Notes under the pieces: model-generated | The model's input: only the letters and a program-made list of their open reading frames with translations | What the model was told of the DNA's origin: nothing | The model's database searches: none | Position numbers and translations under genes: made by a program | NCBI GenBank assembly: GCA_013076295.1 | Contig: RQOL01000906.1 | Span: 2,294,001-2,358,000, forward strand | DNA from: Sanderia malayensis | Lineage: Eukaryota > Cnidaria > Scyphozoa > Semaeostomeae > Pelagiidae | Direction: 5' to 3' | DNA length: 64,000 bases | In this document: piece by piece, positions 49,997 to 62,700 of the stretch | Layout: each line of letters opens with the position of its first letter | Position numbering within the stretch: the first letter of the stretch is position 1

Positions 49997-52900
49997 CTAC
50001 CTTTTGAGAAGTGTCAAAAATTCCTCCCTGGTCTTTGGATCATCTCTAAACGTACCCAGCATGCAACTTGTTACGGTCATTGCGCCTGGTTTTTGAACTC
50101 CGCGCATCACCATGCACATGTGACTGGAAAAGTAAAAAGAAAACAAGAGCATGTAAGCGCCTTCAAAGTGTCCCATTAAAGATTTTGGATTCGAACAATT
50201 ATTCACATCTGAGTTATATAACGTGTGAAAGTTGGTCACTTGAATATTTGGCACAAAAATCCAAAAGATAAGGACATAAAATCTTACCACTACTTCAACA
50301 TTGTAGTAACTGCTTATATACTATATAATATAACTGCTTATATACTATGCTATAACTAATTTTGCTTATATAAAATCTTTATAATTAATAATTTAAATGA
50401 TATTCCCTTTCATAAGAATACACTGGTCTTTTTACGGCGGTACTTTGCAAGAAAGAAAGGTACAGTACAAAAGTAGAAGTACAAAACAACATAGCCTGCA
50501 TCAACGCACGGTTTCCAAAAGTAAGGAGCATAATCGTTAGAGATGAATTGAAATATTAAATAGGTAAGATATGTCAGCCATACAAGGGGTAGTAAACATG
50601 ATAAGGGAAGCGATTCTATTGCATAAGAGCATTAATTCTGATATGCTAAAACTGTTATCTGATTCGTAGATAACTGAACAAGCAATCGAATAAAAATTAA
50701 TTCATATTTTGGTTGAAATTACAAATTCTGTTTTGTTTGTCGATTTCAAATGAATTAGGCGTGATTGCAAAAATAAAAGATATCAAATAAATTAAAGAAA
50801 TCAAGGAAATGAAAGAAATAAAAGAAATCATTCCACATCAAAGCAGTTTATGAAAATCAAGAAAATTAAAAGATGAGGACACCAAAACTATTTTTAAATT
50901 CAAGGTAGAAAACATTCAAGGTTCAGTCATTGCTTTGGGCTTATGAATGGTAGAGTGGAGAGGTATCTAAAACAAAGATTTACAGCAAAATAGATACTTG
51001 TAGGACTGGATGAAATTGTGGTTAGCTACAACCGAAGATACAGCTACACTCAAACGGCTGCGACGGTGTTCTACCTATTAAAACCAGCATGTTACAGATT
51101 GATCAGAAATGTCGGCAAGAAACAGGTTGCAAAAGTGAAATAATTCACAATGCCAAAGTGGTCACGTGTTTACCAGCACCTGCATGGGCAGAAAAATGTG
51201 TTGGATTTGCTCAAAAACATCTACCCACATTAAAAAGTACAAAAGAGTTCGATCAAGACAAAATTATCTTATTACGTGTACGACATGCTGTGGAGACTTC
51301 ATTAGCGCAAGTTGTCAGACGCGAGAGGAGAGGTTTGAAATAAGCCTCGTAGTTTACATTCGACAAAGCGAATTCAAGCAAACAAGAAACTAAAAAAGAA
51401 AAAGATCAGCAATGAGCTGCTCATTCTTCAAAAGCATGCGATTATTCAAGAAAAGCAAGCGTTTCATGAAAGATAAACCGAAAACAGAACAAGACGACGG
51501 AATGCAACTCGCAAGAAGTTTACCAAGCGATTCGCGAAAATCATCAGCAACAAGAACAGCAAGCAGGGAAACTACATCCTCATTTAGCAGCGATCAAATG
51601 TCTTCATCTTCATCTTCATCTTCAACTTCGTGTTTGGACGAAAGACATGAGATCTTTTCTTACAGAAAAATACGTCGCCACGCAATATGCGAAGAAAACC
51701 TCAAAGATTACTGGTGTCCAAGAAAAGTCGAAAGGCACCAATATAATAATCTTTACTATGCCTGATCATCGTGAGCAAACAATTCGCAAGTAATTATCTT
51801 GATTATTGCGTTTACTTTTTACACCAGCATTGACTTTCAAGTTGCATTATAAATTATATAACATTGAGAATTAATATTGTTAAGAATATTGTAAATAAAC
51901 TTTTTCCGGGTTGCTATTCCCACAGTTGTTTCGCAATAGAAAAATTGAAAGAGCGAATGGGTTTTTATTAATATGTATAGCTTTTAAAAGTAATATTTGA
52001 GAATAGTAACTTCTAGTTCGTTTTATAATATTTATTTGTAATATTTATTTGTGCATAAGAGTATTCCAAAATAAGAATTATTTCATGTTTCATTCATTTG
52101 CAGTCCAAGTTTATATATACAAATTGTAAATTAGGCGTATGTATCAATCATTTCATAAACAAAATTTCGAAATGCAATGTTTTTATGACGTCAATGTGAG
52201 CGTTATTTGTGAAAAAGCAACAAAAGCTGTTGGCATGCAACGATTAGGAAACAAAAAGTCACTCGTCCATTGAACTGAAAAGCAAGAAGCAAAACGATGA
52301 AGCCCAGTTGACAATTTCAAATGACGTCAATCGTTGAACATTCACCAATGACTGACTAGGCTGATAAAGAGCAACACCTCAGAAATTAAACGAGGCCACT
52401 TCATAGATAAAAAACATCTTTGAAGTCGTCAGAGATGTTCCTTTGAGGTAGTTCGAGTCGCACCTGCTGTGTTTATCAAATCTAGGCATAATAATTACAA
52501 ATTTCCAACTCCAAATAAGGAATAGAAATTTCACCGAAATTCGCCATTTGACAATATCATGATGCATTAAAGTGAGAGGTTAATGGTGAAATTTCATGAC
52601 ATGAATGAAATTTTTAACATTATATGTCAATAGATATAAAATATTATAATAACAACATAAAGTTTTTCGTGATTGCAATGCAATTTCTTCTTTTAAAGGT
52701 TTTAGTATCTACAATTGGGGACAAAAGCCCTGGGAAACCTATTATTTTTGCAATTTTTGCACACATACTTCACCCCCTTCCCCGAAAAAAAATTTTCCCT
52801 CTAGAGTCAGTTACATTCAATATCGTCGAAATTCTTTTGGCCCAGTGAGGAGAAAGGACTGTTTCACGAGACAACATTGTTTGGGAGGAATCGGGGTTTG

Positions 52901-55817
52901 CATTCCGCTCACAGGTAACAAAGTGTGCAGAAACATTATGAACTGGAATTTTCAGGTGTCCCAGGGACTTTTGTCGCCTATTGTAAATTGTTTCACTTCC
53001 TTGAGTTTCAAAAACCCTTTAATAAATTCTCTTATGCCAAAATTTGCTCGTGACAACTGAGCTCAGTTACGTCATTTTCATATTTAGTAGCGTCTGTAAT
53101 CTGTTGCGCTTACAAAACTTGTTTGCCAACGCAAATGTGATGTTATTTTTGTAAATTACGTAACTTGCTGATGTAATGTTTGTGATATTTTTAGTTTCCC
53201 GATTTACATAGCCGTTGCATCATTTTGTGTGATGAATAAATTTACTATCACATTTTTCATTTAATGTGTGATTGTAACTCTTGCCAATTTAGGTAAGTTG
53301 GTTACGCCCAGGCTATAAATACCGTTTGGTTGATGGTAATTTGTTGCAAACTTAGCTGCAGGTGTGTTTCCTCCTAAGTAAGAGCTAAATTCGTAGTAAT
53401 GATGTAATTCAAATGATGTCATGCAGTAAATATAGCTTCTTTTCAGCAAAACAACTAAGAAATTTTCAGTAAGTATCGCTGCTATACACGTTACTTACAC
53501 TCGATTCAACTGATACAGTTACGTCACCTGCAAAACTGACTATTTTTATCCCTCTCGTATACTGAGGTCTGCGACACTTAACTCCTTAACTCTGTCTAGC
53601 AAAGAACTTTCTTGTTGATGTTATCTCAAGAAATTTGGCGTTGAGCATACCGGCCCGAATTGCTTGAGTGGGAATAAGCTTTTACAGCCGGTGATACCGA
53701 TTTGCCGTGCAAATTCTGCGGTTTGGGGTACGCAGTTTTAACCGAATGGTCAAAACGAAAAATGACTGAAATCATATGCAAACTCAAAAAATAATTCAAC
53801 TAGATGTTAAAATTGTTAAGGGGAGTGCTGCTTTATTTTTGAGGCAACACAAGAATAAAAGGAAACAAATTTTTGGTGAGAAATTTTGAGAAAATTTCCT
53901 CTCATAACACTGCTCTGACAAGATCTGGCCTAGCTTTGCTACAAGATTTTATTGAGTTTTATCCATTGAGTTATGCAAGCTCGGTTTTCATATAGAATTT
54001 CGATTTATGAATAGATAATAAAACTGCGCTTTGTCACAAGCTCAACCAACGCTGCAAAATACATGTGCAATACAATTGCAAAGGCAGGGGTACTGTAAAG
54101 CTATTGCAAGGAAATACTGCACCTAGACTTTAAAGTAACCTTTAGTTAAAAACTAAAGACCACCAGTGAGCAATATTTCTTTGTTACTTTACTTTGAAGG
54201 GGCCTCCAACTGCAAAATACCTGAGAGATGCGTTATCAAATTTTTCTGAGCGATCAAATTTGAAAAATGAGGCCCTGGTGCCCCCTTGAGTTCTGACATC
54301 CCTGAGCTTAGAGTCAGAAAGCATTGACAGTAATAAACAATAACAATATATATAATTTACCAGGCTTCTATGATGACACCAACTCCTGTTGGAGCTATTG
54401 CATCAAGCACAGCTTTAGCAACCTCTTTTGTCAACCGTTCTTGTACTGGAAAGTAAGAATATAAATATATCAAAAAAAATTATGAGTTATGTCAATAATT
54501 ATCACAAACCTTCACAAGACCAAAATGATTGCTTGATATTGAAAGAATATTAAACAGAGTAAAAACAGAGTAAAAACCCAGATATAAGAACCAATGGATT
54601 AAGGACCTACAGGATGATATTTCTACTGATAACAATAGACAAAATAATAATTTTTTGTGTTTTAACAATATGGATGTCAAAATTGCAGGTTTATATATGT
54701 GAGTTTTTTCTGTACACCATAAAGGACTCAAAGAAAGAGACATTTAGCCAGGTTCCATAACACTTTCAATGTTCAATTTTTTATGCACAGGATGCAGGGT
54801 AACGGTATGTAGAGATTCTCAAATACCCCCCTATATGCAAGCATATGCATTACCTTGTAGCCTTCTACTGAACATTTCAACAAGTCTGAAAGAGAACAAG
54901 AATAAAACTCGCAATGAAAAGTAATACTTATTTCAATAAAACTTAACAGAAATTTCTTTAATATTATACCTACCTTGCTATTTTGCTCAATCCAAGCACT
55001 TTTCTATTCGGAAGGTAGCCAACATGTGCCTGTACATAAAATATTTGAAGTTAAAAAAATACAAAAGAACAGTTTCACTTGAATGAAACAAGTTTAGAAG
55101 CAAATGCGAATAGGTACGCAAATACAAACCTTGCCAACAAATGGAACAAGATGATGCTCACACATTGAAAATAAATCAATATCTTTAACTAAAACCAATT
55201 CACTGTGTTGTTCATCAAATACTGCATTATTCACAAGATCTGAAAAAAGTATTAATACATGTTAGTGTAATGACTCATACCTTCAGTAAGAGACAGGTGC
55301 TAAAATCAGCATGGTGGTAGTTCAAATCACGTGTATGCTATGCGTATATCAAGCCAATGTATCAAACCAATTGTTTTCAAGCAGCTAAAGTGTGAAGATC
55401 AAAAATTGGAAACAGCGGCACGTGGCTTAGCAAATTTTCATTCTGACCTGATACAGTTTGGGTGTAGCCTTTAGTGAAAAACATCATGGCCTTTGCAAAT
55501 CGTTCTGGCGTACGCAAAAGGCCTTCTCTTTGAGGATTCTCTCCAATGGATGTAAGGATATCTTTGACAGCATTTGCCATTGTTGCCATTCTATTTTGGT
55601 CATCATCTTCCTCATCTTTTCGTGTTGGTTGCGCCTGCGGTGATTTCGAACTCAACCAAGAGTCGGATACTAAAATGCAAAAGAAATTTCGTAAACATGT
55701 GAACAAAAAAGAGGAGGGACAATTACTGTTGGGGGAAAAGGTCACAACAAAGTTGCAGATACACCTACCATATGAAGTTTCAGCAGGACTATTATGGGGA
55801 AATTTATCAGCCGACAT
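49997..55817 (-). CDS. GCH1: GTP cyclohydrolase I
   Basis: Seven exons in phase (55769-55817, 55448-55669, 55130-55239, 54974-55029, 54854-54885, 54361-54445, 49997-50123) give 226 aa, against 250 in human. The variable N-terminus is short. Core motifs: [20 protein letters not shown]; the zinc site [61 protein letters not shown] with the second zinc Cys; and [17 protein letters not shown] at the C-terminus. GCH1 converts GTP to 7,8-dihydroneopterin triphosphate, the first step of tetrahydrobiopterin synthesis, as a cytosolic decamer. All introns are short except the last (50124-54360, 4.2 kb), which carries a small plus-strand ORF. The first exon is only 16 codons; its ATG at 55817 is chosen by frame and by its GTAGGT donor. 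Confidence 0.95.
51412..51765 (+). CDS. Hypothetical 117-aa Ser-rich basic protein nested in the last GCH1 intron
   Basis: An ATG-initiated ORF runs antisense to GCH1 inside its 4.2-kb intron. The N-terminus is basic ([18 protein letters not shown]). The middle contains a run of about eight serines. The C-terminus is a compact mixed segment ([22 protein letters not shown]) that looks like real protein. A polyadenylation-like AATAAA follows near 51894. A second short ORF with Cys pairs (ATG at 51184, to 51393) precedes it in the same frame, separated by one TAA. It could be a leader ORF, or the two could be parts of one spliced product. I do not recognise the family, and it could be chance. 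Confidence 0.35.
   Translation: MSCSFFKSMRLFKKSKRFMKDKPKTEQDDGMQLARSLPSDSRKSSATRTASRETTSSFSSDQMSSSSSSSSTSCLDERHEIFSYRKIRRHAICEENLKDYWCPRKVERHQYNNLYYA
52717..52976. mobile_element. MITE-like element, family B copy 2
   Basis: Bounded by GGGGACAAAAGCCCTGGGAA and GTGTCCCAGGGACTTTTGTC; shares the internal ACAACATTGTTTGGG with 28504-28754. More diverged than copy 1. It lies within the last GCH1 intron. Confidence 0.65.
52977..54360. other. Remainder of the last GCH1 intron
   Basis: AT-rich intronic sequence with no recognised gene or repeat. The 62-codon open frame at 53261-53449 (-) shows no domain. Confidence 0.4.
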
Positions 55818-56282
55818 GTTTTTTAAATCTGTTCAGACTACAAACGATTCACGGCGAAGATTGCAAATGGCAAAAATCGTTGGCAATAATCAACCGCAGC
55901 CATTGTGTCATGGTATGTTGTTGCGGTCCACTCCAGTCCACGCTTCACGCATGATGTGATGTTCTTTATTATTCTCCGGGTATTATTTAATTTTAAGTTT
56001 CAAAGGATGAGGTTTCATAAATTCTTAAATAAATATTAGAAAAGCTTTTTTGTATAGTATGAGTGTATGTAGATAGTGTATGGTATATAAGGTATAGTGT
56101 GTGCGGGAGGTTAGGGCTGGGTTAGGTTATGCGAAGGAGAAAGCGCTGGGCTCGAAAACGGTTTCGGTTCTCTCAGCGTCCTAGGCAACTATTTTTATAA
56201 AATTATGATGTAATCTTACGTTATCCTCTATTTAGCTTCAAATACACTAAATTGTAAACCTTGATTTGTTGCTGAATTAAAT

Positions 56283-56318
56283 GAATTTGAATTTGAATTT
56301 GAATTTGAATTTGAATTT
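56283..56318. repeat. GAATTT hexamer microsatellite
   Basis: Six consecutive, essentially perfect GAATTT units. Confidence 0.85.
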
Positions 56319-56439
56319 GGACGCTGGACTGGACTAGTGGTGGTGGAATGAGGGAGCCTAGGAACAGGGATTGGCGTATGGGGGACTGGCGTAATGGTAA
56401 CTGCGCAGTACTCTATTTAGTCAACTGCGTAGGAGCACA

Positions 56440-56935
56440 TGTGATATGTTGATGGTCAGGGTTAGGCTAAGGGTTAGGGCTTCGGGTTTCGGGTTAGGGT
56501 TAGGGTTAGGGTTACGTTATGCGGAGGAGAAAGGTGGTGAGAATGCGCAATAGTGTATTTTTGGTACTGCGCAGGAGCGTCTGTGACGTATGGGCGTCCA
56601 TAGTGGCTTAGGCATTGGCCTTAGGGTTAGGGCTAGGGTTGGGTTAGGTTATGCGAAGGAGAAAGGTAGTGAAAATGCGCAGTAGTGTATTTATTGGTAC
56701 TGCGCAGGAGCGTATATGACGTATGGGCATCCATAGTGGCTGAGGAATTGGCCTTAGGGTTAGGGTTAGGGTTAGGGCTACGCGGAGGAGAAAGGTGGTG
56801 AGAATGCGCAGTAGCGTATTTACTGGTACTGCGCAGGAGCGTATATGACGTATGGGTATCCATAGTGGCTGAGGCATTGGCCTTAGGGTTAGGCTTAGGG
56901 TTAGGGTTAGGGTTGGGGTAAGGGTTAGGATTATG
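56440..56935. repeat. Interstitial telomere-like repeats in a ~130-bp minisatellite
   Basis: Blocks of TTAGGG (two to four perfect units, plus TTAGGC/TTCGGG variants) alternate with a conserved non-telomeric segment containing GGAGAAAGGTGGTGAGAATG, GTACTGCGCAGGAGCG and GACGTATGGG. Segment starts near 56521, 56653 and 56782 give periods of 132 and 129 bp. A diverged relative begins near 56120. The minus-strand Asn-Pro-rich open frames over it are artefacts of the repeat. Confidence 0.85.
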
Positions 56936-57163
56936 GCTAGAAGCTAAAAGGTTGGTGTAACTGCGCAGTACTATATTTAGTCCCTTGCGCAGGTGCACAT
57001 TTGATGGGTTGCTGAGATCAGGAATCTCGTATTCGTTTCACCCTCACTTTCAATTTATTGTTGCTAAGAGCAACAATTGGATGTAAATGTTGAAAAATAG
57101 TTTGTGCAGAAAGCTTGCTTCGAGAAGAAGATTAGTTTAACAACAAGATAATCAGAGCCTAAA

Positions 57164-58929
57164 ATGGATTCCGACAGCCTACATCTTGACATAGATTATG
57201 TTGCAAGTAGTGGAGTTATACTGAGCATCGAACAGAAAGCTGCTTTGCAGTCTTCTCTCGTGATTTTGAAAGCCCAGCAGCAGTTCGAGAAGATCCAATT
57301 CTGGGGCAAAATTCTTGGTGTGAGGATGGATTACTTTGTCGTTCAAGGAGTAGGGAAAGACCAGCAAAAAGACAGAAAAACTCTTTACAGGTTGGTTGCT
57401 GAAATATTTTTTCAATATTGTTCTTTTTTAATTTTAAGTCAGCAATTTTATTTTCCATATTCGTCAATCTATCTACCTAATCTAATATATGCCTATATTT
57501 TGTCAACTTTAGTCTTGATTGCATGAAATGGGGTTTATTGCAACTACCTGATGACGAAACAAAAAGACGTTGCTTACTTATAAAAGGCCGATTTATGGGA
57601 GACCCATCCCATGAATATGAATATGCAGAGAAGAAGGCTGATGTAGATGAAACTGAACAAGATGACGAGGACAATACAAACATGGTAACTTTCTTGACAT
57701 ATTTTAACAACATTGAAATCGCTGATTGATAATTTCAAGACTGCAGTTAAAACACTAATGCCTTGAACTGTCTTGTGACTATTTCGCATTGCTTTTGCAG
57801 ATTTTGATAAAGGAAGAAGACCGTCTCGCCACAGTAATTTCAGCAATTGACCTTGAAATTGCTATTGCACCACGTGGGGCATACACCAGAACCCCAACTG
57901 GGGAGATTCATAAGAACAGAATGTTTGAAGGTCAGTATGGCTTTAATTTTGTCAATGGCATTCAATCAGGATAAATTGCATTTTGGTCAGGAGTTGGCTT
58001 GCTAATTTTGTGTGACCAGTTCACTGTAATATGTACGTTTAGTAGCAGAAATCATGTGTAGCTAGTCATGATATCTGCTTAGAAATATCAGCATGCTGGT
58101 CACAATTCACCAATTTGTGATGTATTCATTATTACAAGTCAGTCATTCCAGGAAACTTTGCCGGAGCTGTATTTTGATAATGTGTGTACCTGCAATGCCT
58201 TCAAACATCAGTACAATTGTAAAACAGTTTCAAGCCCATACATCGATTCCTTAATGATATTTTTTAATTGATTGACATTTTGATTGACAGGTTTGTCTGC
58301 TGCAGAAGCTACAAGGTTGTCGTCGTATTTTCATTTCAGAGAGCCGATTTTTCTCCAGGAAAAATCGTTGTTGCAAAAGGTAGATACGTTTTGCAATTTA
58401 CCAATGGCTAGTTCATTACATCATGATTGCAATGTATTTGTGAAAATATAATACCCTTCTTCAGCATCAACTTTAGAATTTTCATTTTTGTTCCAGGCTG
58501 ATCTTGAAAAGTCGATTGATTTCCTCGACCCCATTGATGCTGATATTCCACCAAATGGTAAATAAAAATCTTCTTATTTTATCATCTTTTTATATATTTA
58601 TGATTTGTTCTTGTTTTTCAAAGTGCCCTACCAGCTTTTGGCCCAGAATCCCAACTGACTTAAATGCGGCTCTAAATAAGCCCAACAAGAAACTAAGTTA
58701 TTTTTGAAGTTTCTTATGCTCTCTCATAAAATTTTAAATCAATATTACAACGGAACTTTATTTTACAGGATCTTGGAGTATTCAGTTTGAGCGAGGTAAT
58801 GGATTGGTCGTTCTGAGGAGCCTCCACTGGATTGGCTTTACCTTTTATCACGTGCCCAGCACTTCCAAATATGGCTACGTCTACGTTGGCACTGGAGAGA
58901 AAAATTTAGATTTGCCTTTTATGCTTTAA
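57164..58929 (+). CDS. RSPH9: Radial spoke head protein 9
   Basis: Six exons in phase (57164-57390, 57513-57684, 57801-57930, 58291-58379, 58497-58557, 58769-58929) give 279 aa, nearly the human length (276). Recognised blocks: LSIEQKAALQSSLVILKAQQ; FWGKILGVRMDYFVVQGVG; an acidic insert after residue 115; EEDRLATVISAID with PRGAYTRTPTG; a GSWSIQFERGNGLVVLRSL stretch; and the family-typical end KNLDLPFML. RSPH9 is part of the radial-spoke head of motile 9+2 axonemes and transmits signals from the central pair to dynein arms. Its presence implies motile cilia or flagella. The ATG at 57164 is the first Met in frame. Confidence 0.95.
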
Positions 58930-59708
58930 ACGTTTATTTTTTTCATTACTTCCATTGTAAATTCACATGCTTTATTATTACCGTTATTATGTATTTATGA
59001 CTAACTGGCTCGTGTTTGTCGTGATTACAATTTGTATTTGCCTCAAATATAATCTTTTCAATTTTCACGATAAAATTAAATGGATTAAAGGGTGCGTTTT
59101 GTTGCCAATTTCAAAATGTTAAAGCCCCATTCATTTGCCGACCAACAACCCTTGCCATGCAAATGAATGTTGAGCCTCTGCGCAGCCATACAGATATCAT
59201 CTACGAAGGAGCGAACAGCACAAGTTTCTCAGCCAGTGGACTGAGGCATCAAGTTCTTGCTTGTATTGGCCAATAAACACGTGATCCAGCAGGGAGAGTT
59301 CCTAGAGGAAGTCGATTTTTCATTGCCAATTCCACAGAAGGAACGTGTACTAATATCATTTACGTAATAGTAAGGGTCAGGTTATAAATTGATTCCTATA
59401 TTTATACATATCCTACCAATTTGTCAACAAAGGAACTCGAAAGTAGGGAGTGAAACTTTTTTCAAAAGGTGAGTTGATTTGAGAAGAACTTAAGGCAGCA
59501 CGATAAAAGACGGAGGAATATATTTTCTTTTATTAATAGGCCATAATTAGGATACATCCTTTCCGTCAAGGGAAAAATAAAGAAAATCTTTGTTAATGTT
59601 TATGACAACTGGTCATTTCATATGCGTATATTTTGGCTTCTGTGTTTTTTCTTATTAGAGCATGGACAAAAGTAGAAACATTGGAAATATTTAATAATTT
59701 AAAACTTT
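58930..59708. other. Intergenic region between RSPH9 and KIF16B
   Basis: Tandem plus-strand spacing of ~780 bp with no ORF of note. It holds the RSPH9 3' flank and the kinesin promoter. Confidence 0.4.
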
Positions 59709-62700
59709 ATGGCGGGTGCGTCAGTGAAAGTTGCCGTACGAGCAAGGCCTTTGAACAAGAGGTAAGAGAGCGTGAAATATTGCCTTATTGTTGTCTTTCT
59801 AATTAGAATAGTTGCTGAATAAAAGGTAAATCAACCCATAGAAACTTCTCAGGACAAAACGATTCGATGCACCATTAAATGTAATGTTTTGTTTTGTTTT
59901 AAAAAATGATTCACCCCGAGAGAACTGGACAGCTCAAAAACCTTATGAACATTTTGTATGTTGCCAAAGCAGACTGTTTTATTTTTTACTCGGATAAATA
60001 AAGGAAATTGTGATTGGAGACATTAATTAGTTGATAATTACAAAGTTAACGACACGTTATAAAATAATACTTGGGAATGGTGTGGGTCTTTTGTGAATAG
60101 TGAGGTGTGTAGGAGGAATGTCTCTTATTTCAAAAACGAAACATTCGTACCACCAAGGTCATCAGGATTATCAATAATAGAATGGGTCTATTATGTCTTA
60201 TTGGTATACCACCTGTAACATCTAACACTGATATATGTGAAGGTGTCAAAGTCAAAGTTGAATATTCACAACACTATTTGAAATTTGAACTTGCCCATGC
60301 ATGCATATCTTCAAGATAATCATACATCCACAAGAAAAGCAAAAGAACCTGTTTTTTTCTAATTTTTGAGACTATTGTGACTCCCCCTTTTTAGGCACCC
60401 TTTTTACGCACCATGTCTTATTTAGGCCATTTATTTCCATTTTTATGACACTCGAAACCGATTTTGTATCATTTTTATTCGAAAGTATTTAGAATAAGCC
60501 AAGCCGCAACGTGGATTTTTGTATTTCCTTGTTAATTCTATTATGTTTTTATTTCAATAACTTTCAAATTTGCATAAACCACTTGGCTTTCATTCAAGTA
60601 ATTTTGTGGCATTCTTCATATTTTTATTTCATTTTTTAATTTTATTGTTTTGTGCAAATTTATTATTTCACATCGAAGAATCATCGGGAAAACAGTTTAG
60701 ACTTACCATCCGGTGATTGTGCAAGGGACAACAAAGTCAATTTCTTACTTTTTTCTTCCGAAATTTGTGGATATTTTTGTGACGTGCGTCAATCTTGACG
60801 TCAATTATTTTACGTCAATAACTGCAACTAATTTATCGCCATTCAAATTAATTGTGGACACTTTTCTGTAAGAATAAAATCTATCAAGCCTTGAATTCTT
60901 TGAAGTTTAAGTTTAAGAAGAATTTTAGAATTATTTTAGGCTCCAAATCGGAAGTTTTTAAGAATATTTGGGCTGGGCAAAATGTTAGGTAATTCTTACA
61001 AAAGAATGTTTATCTCGCAAGTTCCTCTTCATGTGAAAGTAAAATTTTGAGCAATTTCTCTTTGTTTTCAGAGAAATAGAAAATGGAGCAGAAATTATTC
61101 TATCCATAGAACAGCAGACTGTCAGGATTGTGAATACGAAAGTATGTATGAAGCATTAAAAATTGATTGTCTTTAATGCTTACGACGCAAAATTGTCTCG
61201 CCAAGGAGTTTATAAAGCGAAAATTGTGCTTCATCCTTCATTCGTGTGTTTACGTTTAAAGTAAAACCCATAATTACAACGTTAATGTTTGCACAAGTCC
61301 TGCATTTTGGGAGAAAAAATTACGCTTTGCGCGCTGATCTGAATCCAAGTTTGCATTAACAAAATAAACCACTTAATTCTTGGTTGTAGTTGATATGAAA
61401 ATGAAGAATGAAGCTTCTAATTTTTCTGTTTATCCGTTAAATTGTTTACCATCGATTTTTGTAAATAATTTGCGGTTCATTTTGTAAGTCGCTTATCTTT
61501 CCATTTAGTTAAAAAATGAGCTTTCTCTCGAATCTCACAAGATCAAGAATCCATTCTACATGAAAGAATTCAAGTTTAATTTCTCTTACTGGTCAGTTTC
61601 GGAAAATGACCCCCACTTCACAAACGAAGACCAGGTATTTAAAATTCACATTTAAATCCACGCATATTGTAACTTTGATATTGTCATGATATCTCATGCC
61701 GTATGTAATTGCCTACTTCTTTGCCAAGTCAAAACAATTCTCCTAATTCGTTGAAATTTCCAACATAATAATGTCGCCTCATAGTTTGTTTTCTATCATC
61801 AAATGTTCCGTCGAAGGGGTTTTATTTGTTGCTTTTCTGGTCTAGATTTATGGAGATTTGGGAGCAGATGTTGTGAAATCAGCCTTCGTAGGCTACAATG
61901 CCTGCATATTTGCTTATGGTCAAACTGGAGCAGGAAAAACCTATACCATGATGGGAAATAACAAGAAACCTGGCTTAATTCCACAAATTTGTGAAGTAAA
62001 CTGCGATTATTTTATTGTTTTTCTTTTGCTTTGAATTTAAACTGCAATACCTAACTTTTTTCTATTGATTTAACTTTGTTGCATTTCATTTCTTGCAGAA
62101 TTTATTTGAAAGGTCTTCTAGTCGAAGTGGTGAAGCGTCTTACAGAGTTGAGATAAGGTGTGTGGGGAATTTGATTGGTTACTAACTGCACGTCACGTGG
62201 TTAGATCCATGTCGCCAGCTTCCGAGAGCCAATCAAATCCAAGATGAAACCTCTCACCCACAATATTCAAAATCAGCTGATCCCCAGACAAATTGAAAGC
62301 AATTTTTTCAAGGGAAGCTTTAAAATGATATGTACAATGTATTTATTTTGCTTGAAATGTTAATGGAAAGAGAATTTTATATCTTTTCAGTTATATGGAA
62401 ATCTACAATGAGCAAGTCAGAGACTTACTTCGCAGAAATTCTCCATTGAAAAAGCAAGAAAATCTTCGAGTCAGAGAACATCCGAAAGATGGTCCATTTG
62501 TTCAGGGTTAGGCCCTCTCCTCGTACATTGATTTGCCTTTATTTTTTTGCTTTTTGAGGCGTATAGTACACTGTTGAGAAATCGTTTTGCTAATGTTTAT
62601 GATTTGCTCTAGGTGTCACCATTCATCCCGTGACAGACTTCTCTCAACTGGAACATCTCATGGACCTTGGAAACGCTGTTAGGTGAATTTAATTTGTGTG

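Larger units (their letters stand above)
55818..57163. other. Divergent GCH1-RSPH9 intergenic region with telomere-like minisatellite
   Basis: 1.35 kb between two divergently oriented genes. A hexamer array lies at 56283-56318 and the telomere-like minisatellite at 56440-56935. The proximal ~200 bp on each side presumably contain the two promoters. Confidence 0.5.

Noticed and set aside
56633..56998. Asn-Pro-rich 121-codon open frame (-)
   Set aside because: Translation of TTAGGG-type repeats and the minisatellite, not a protein gene.
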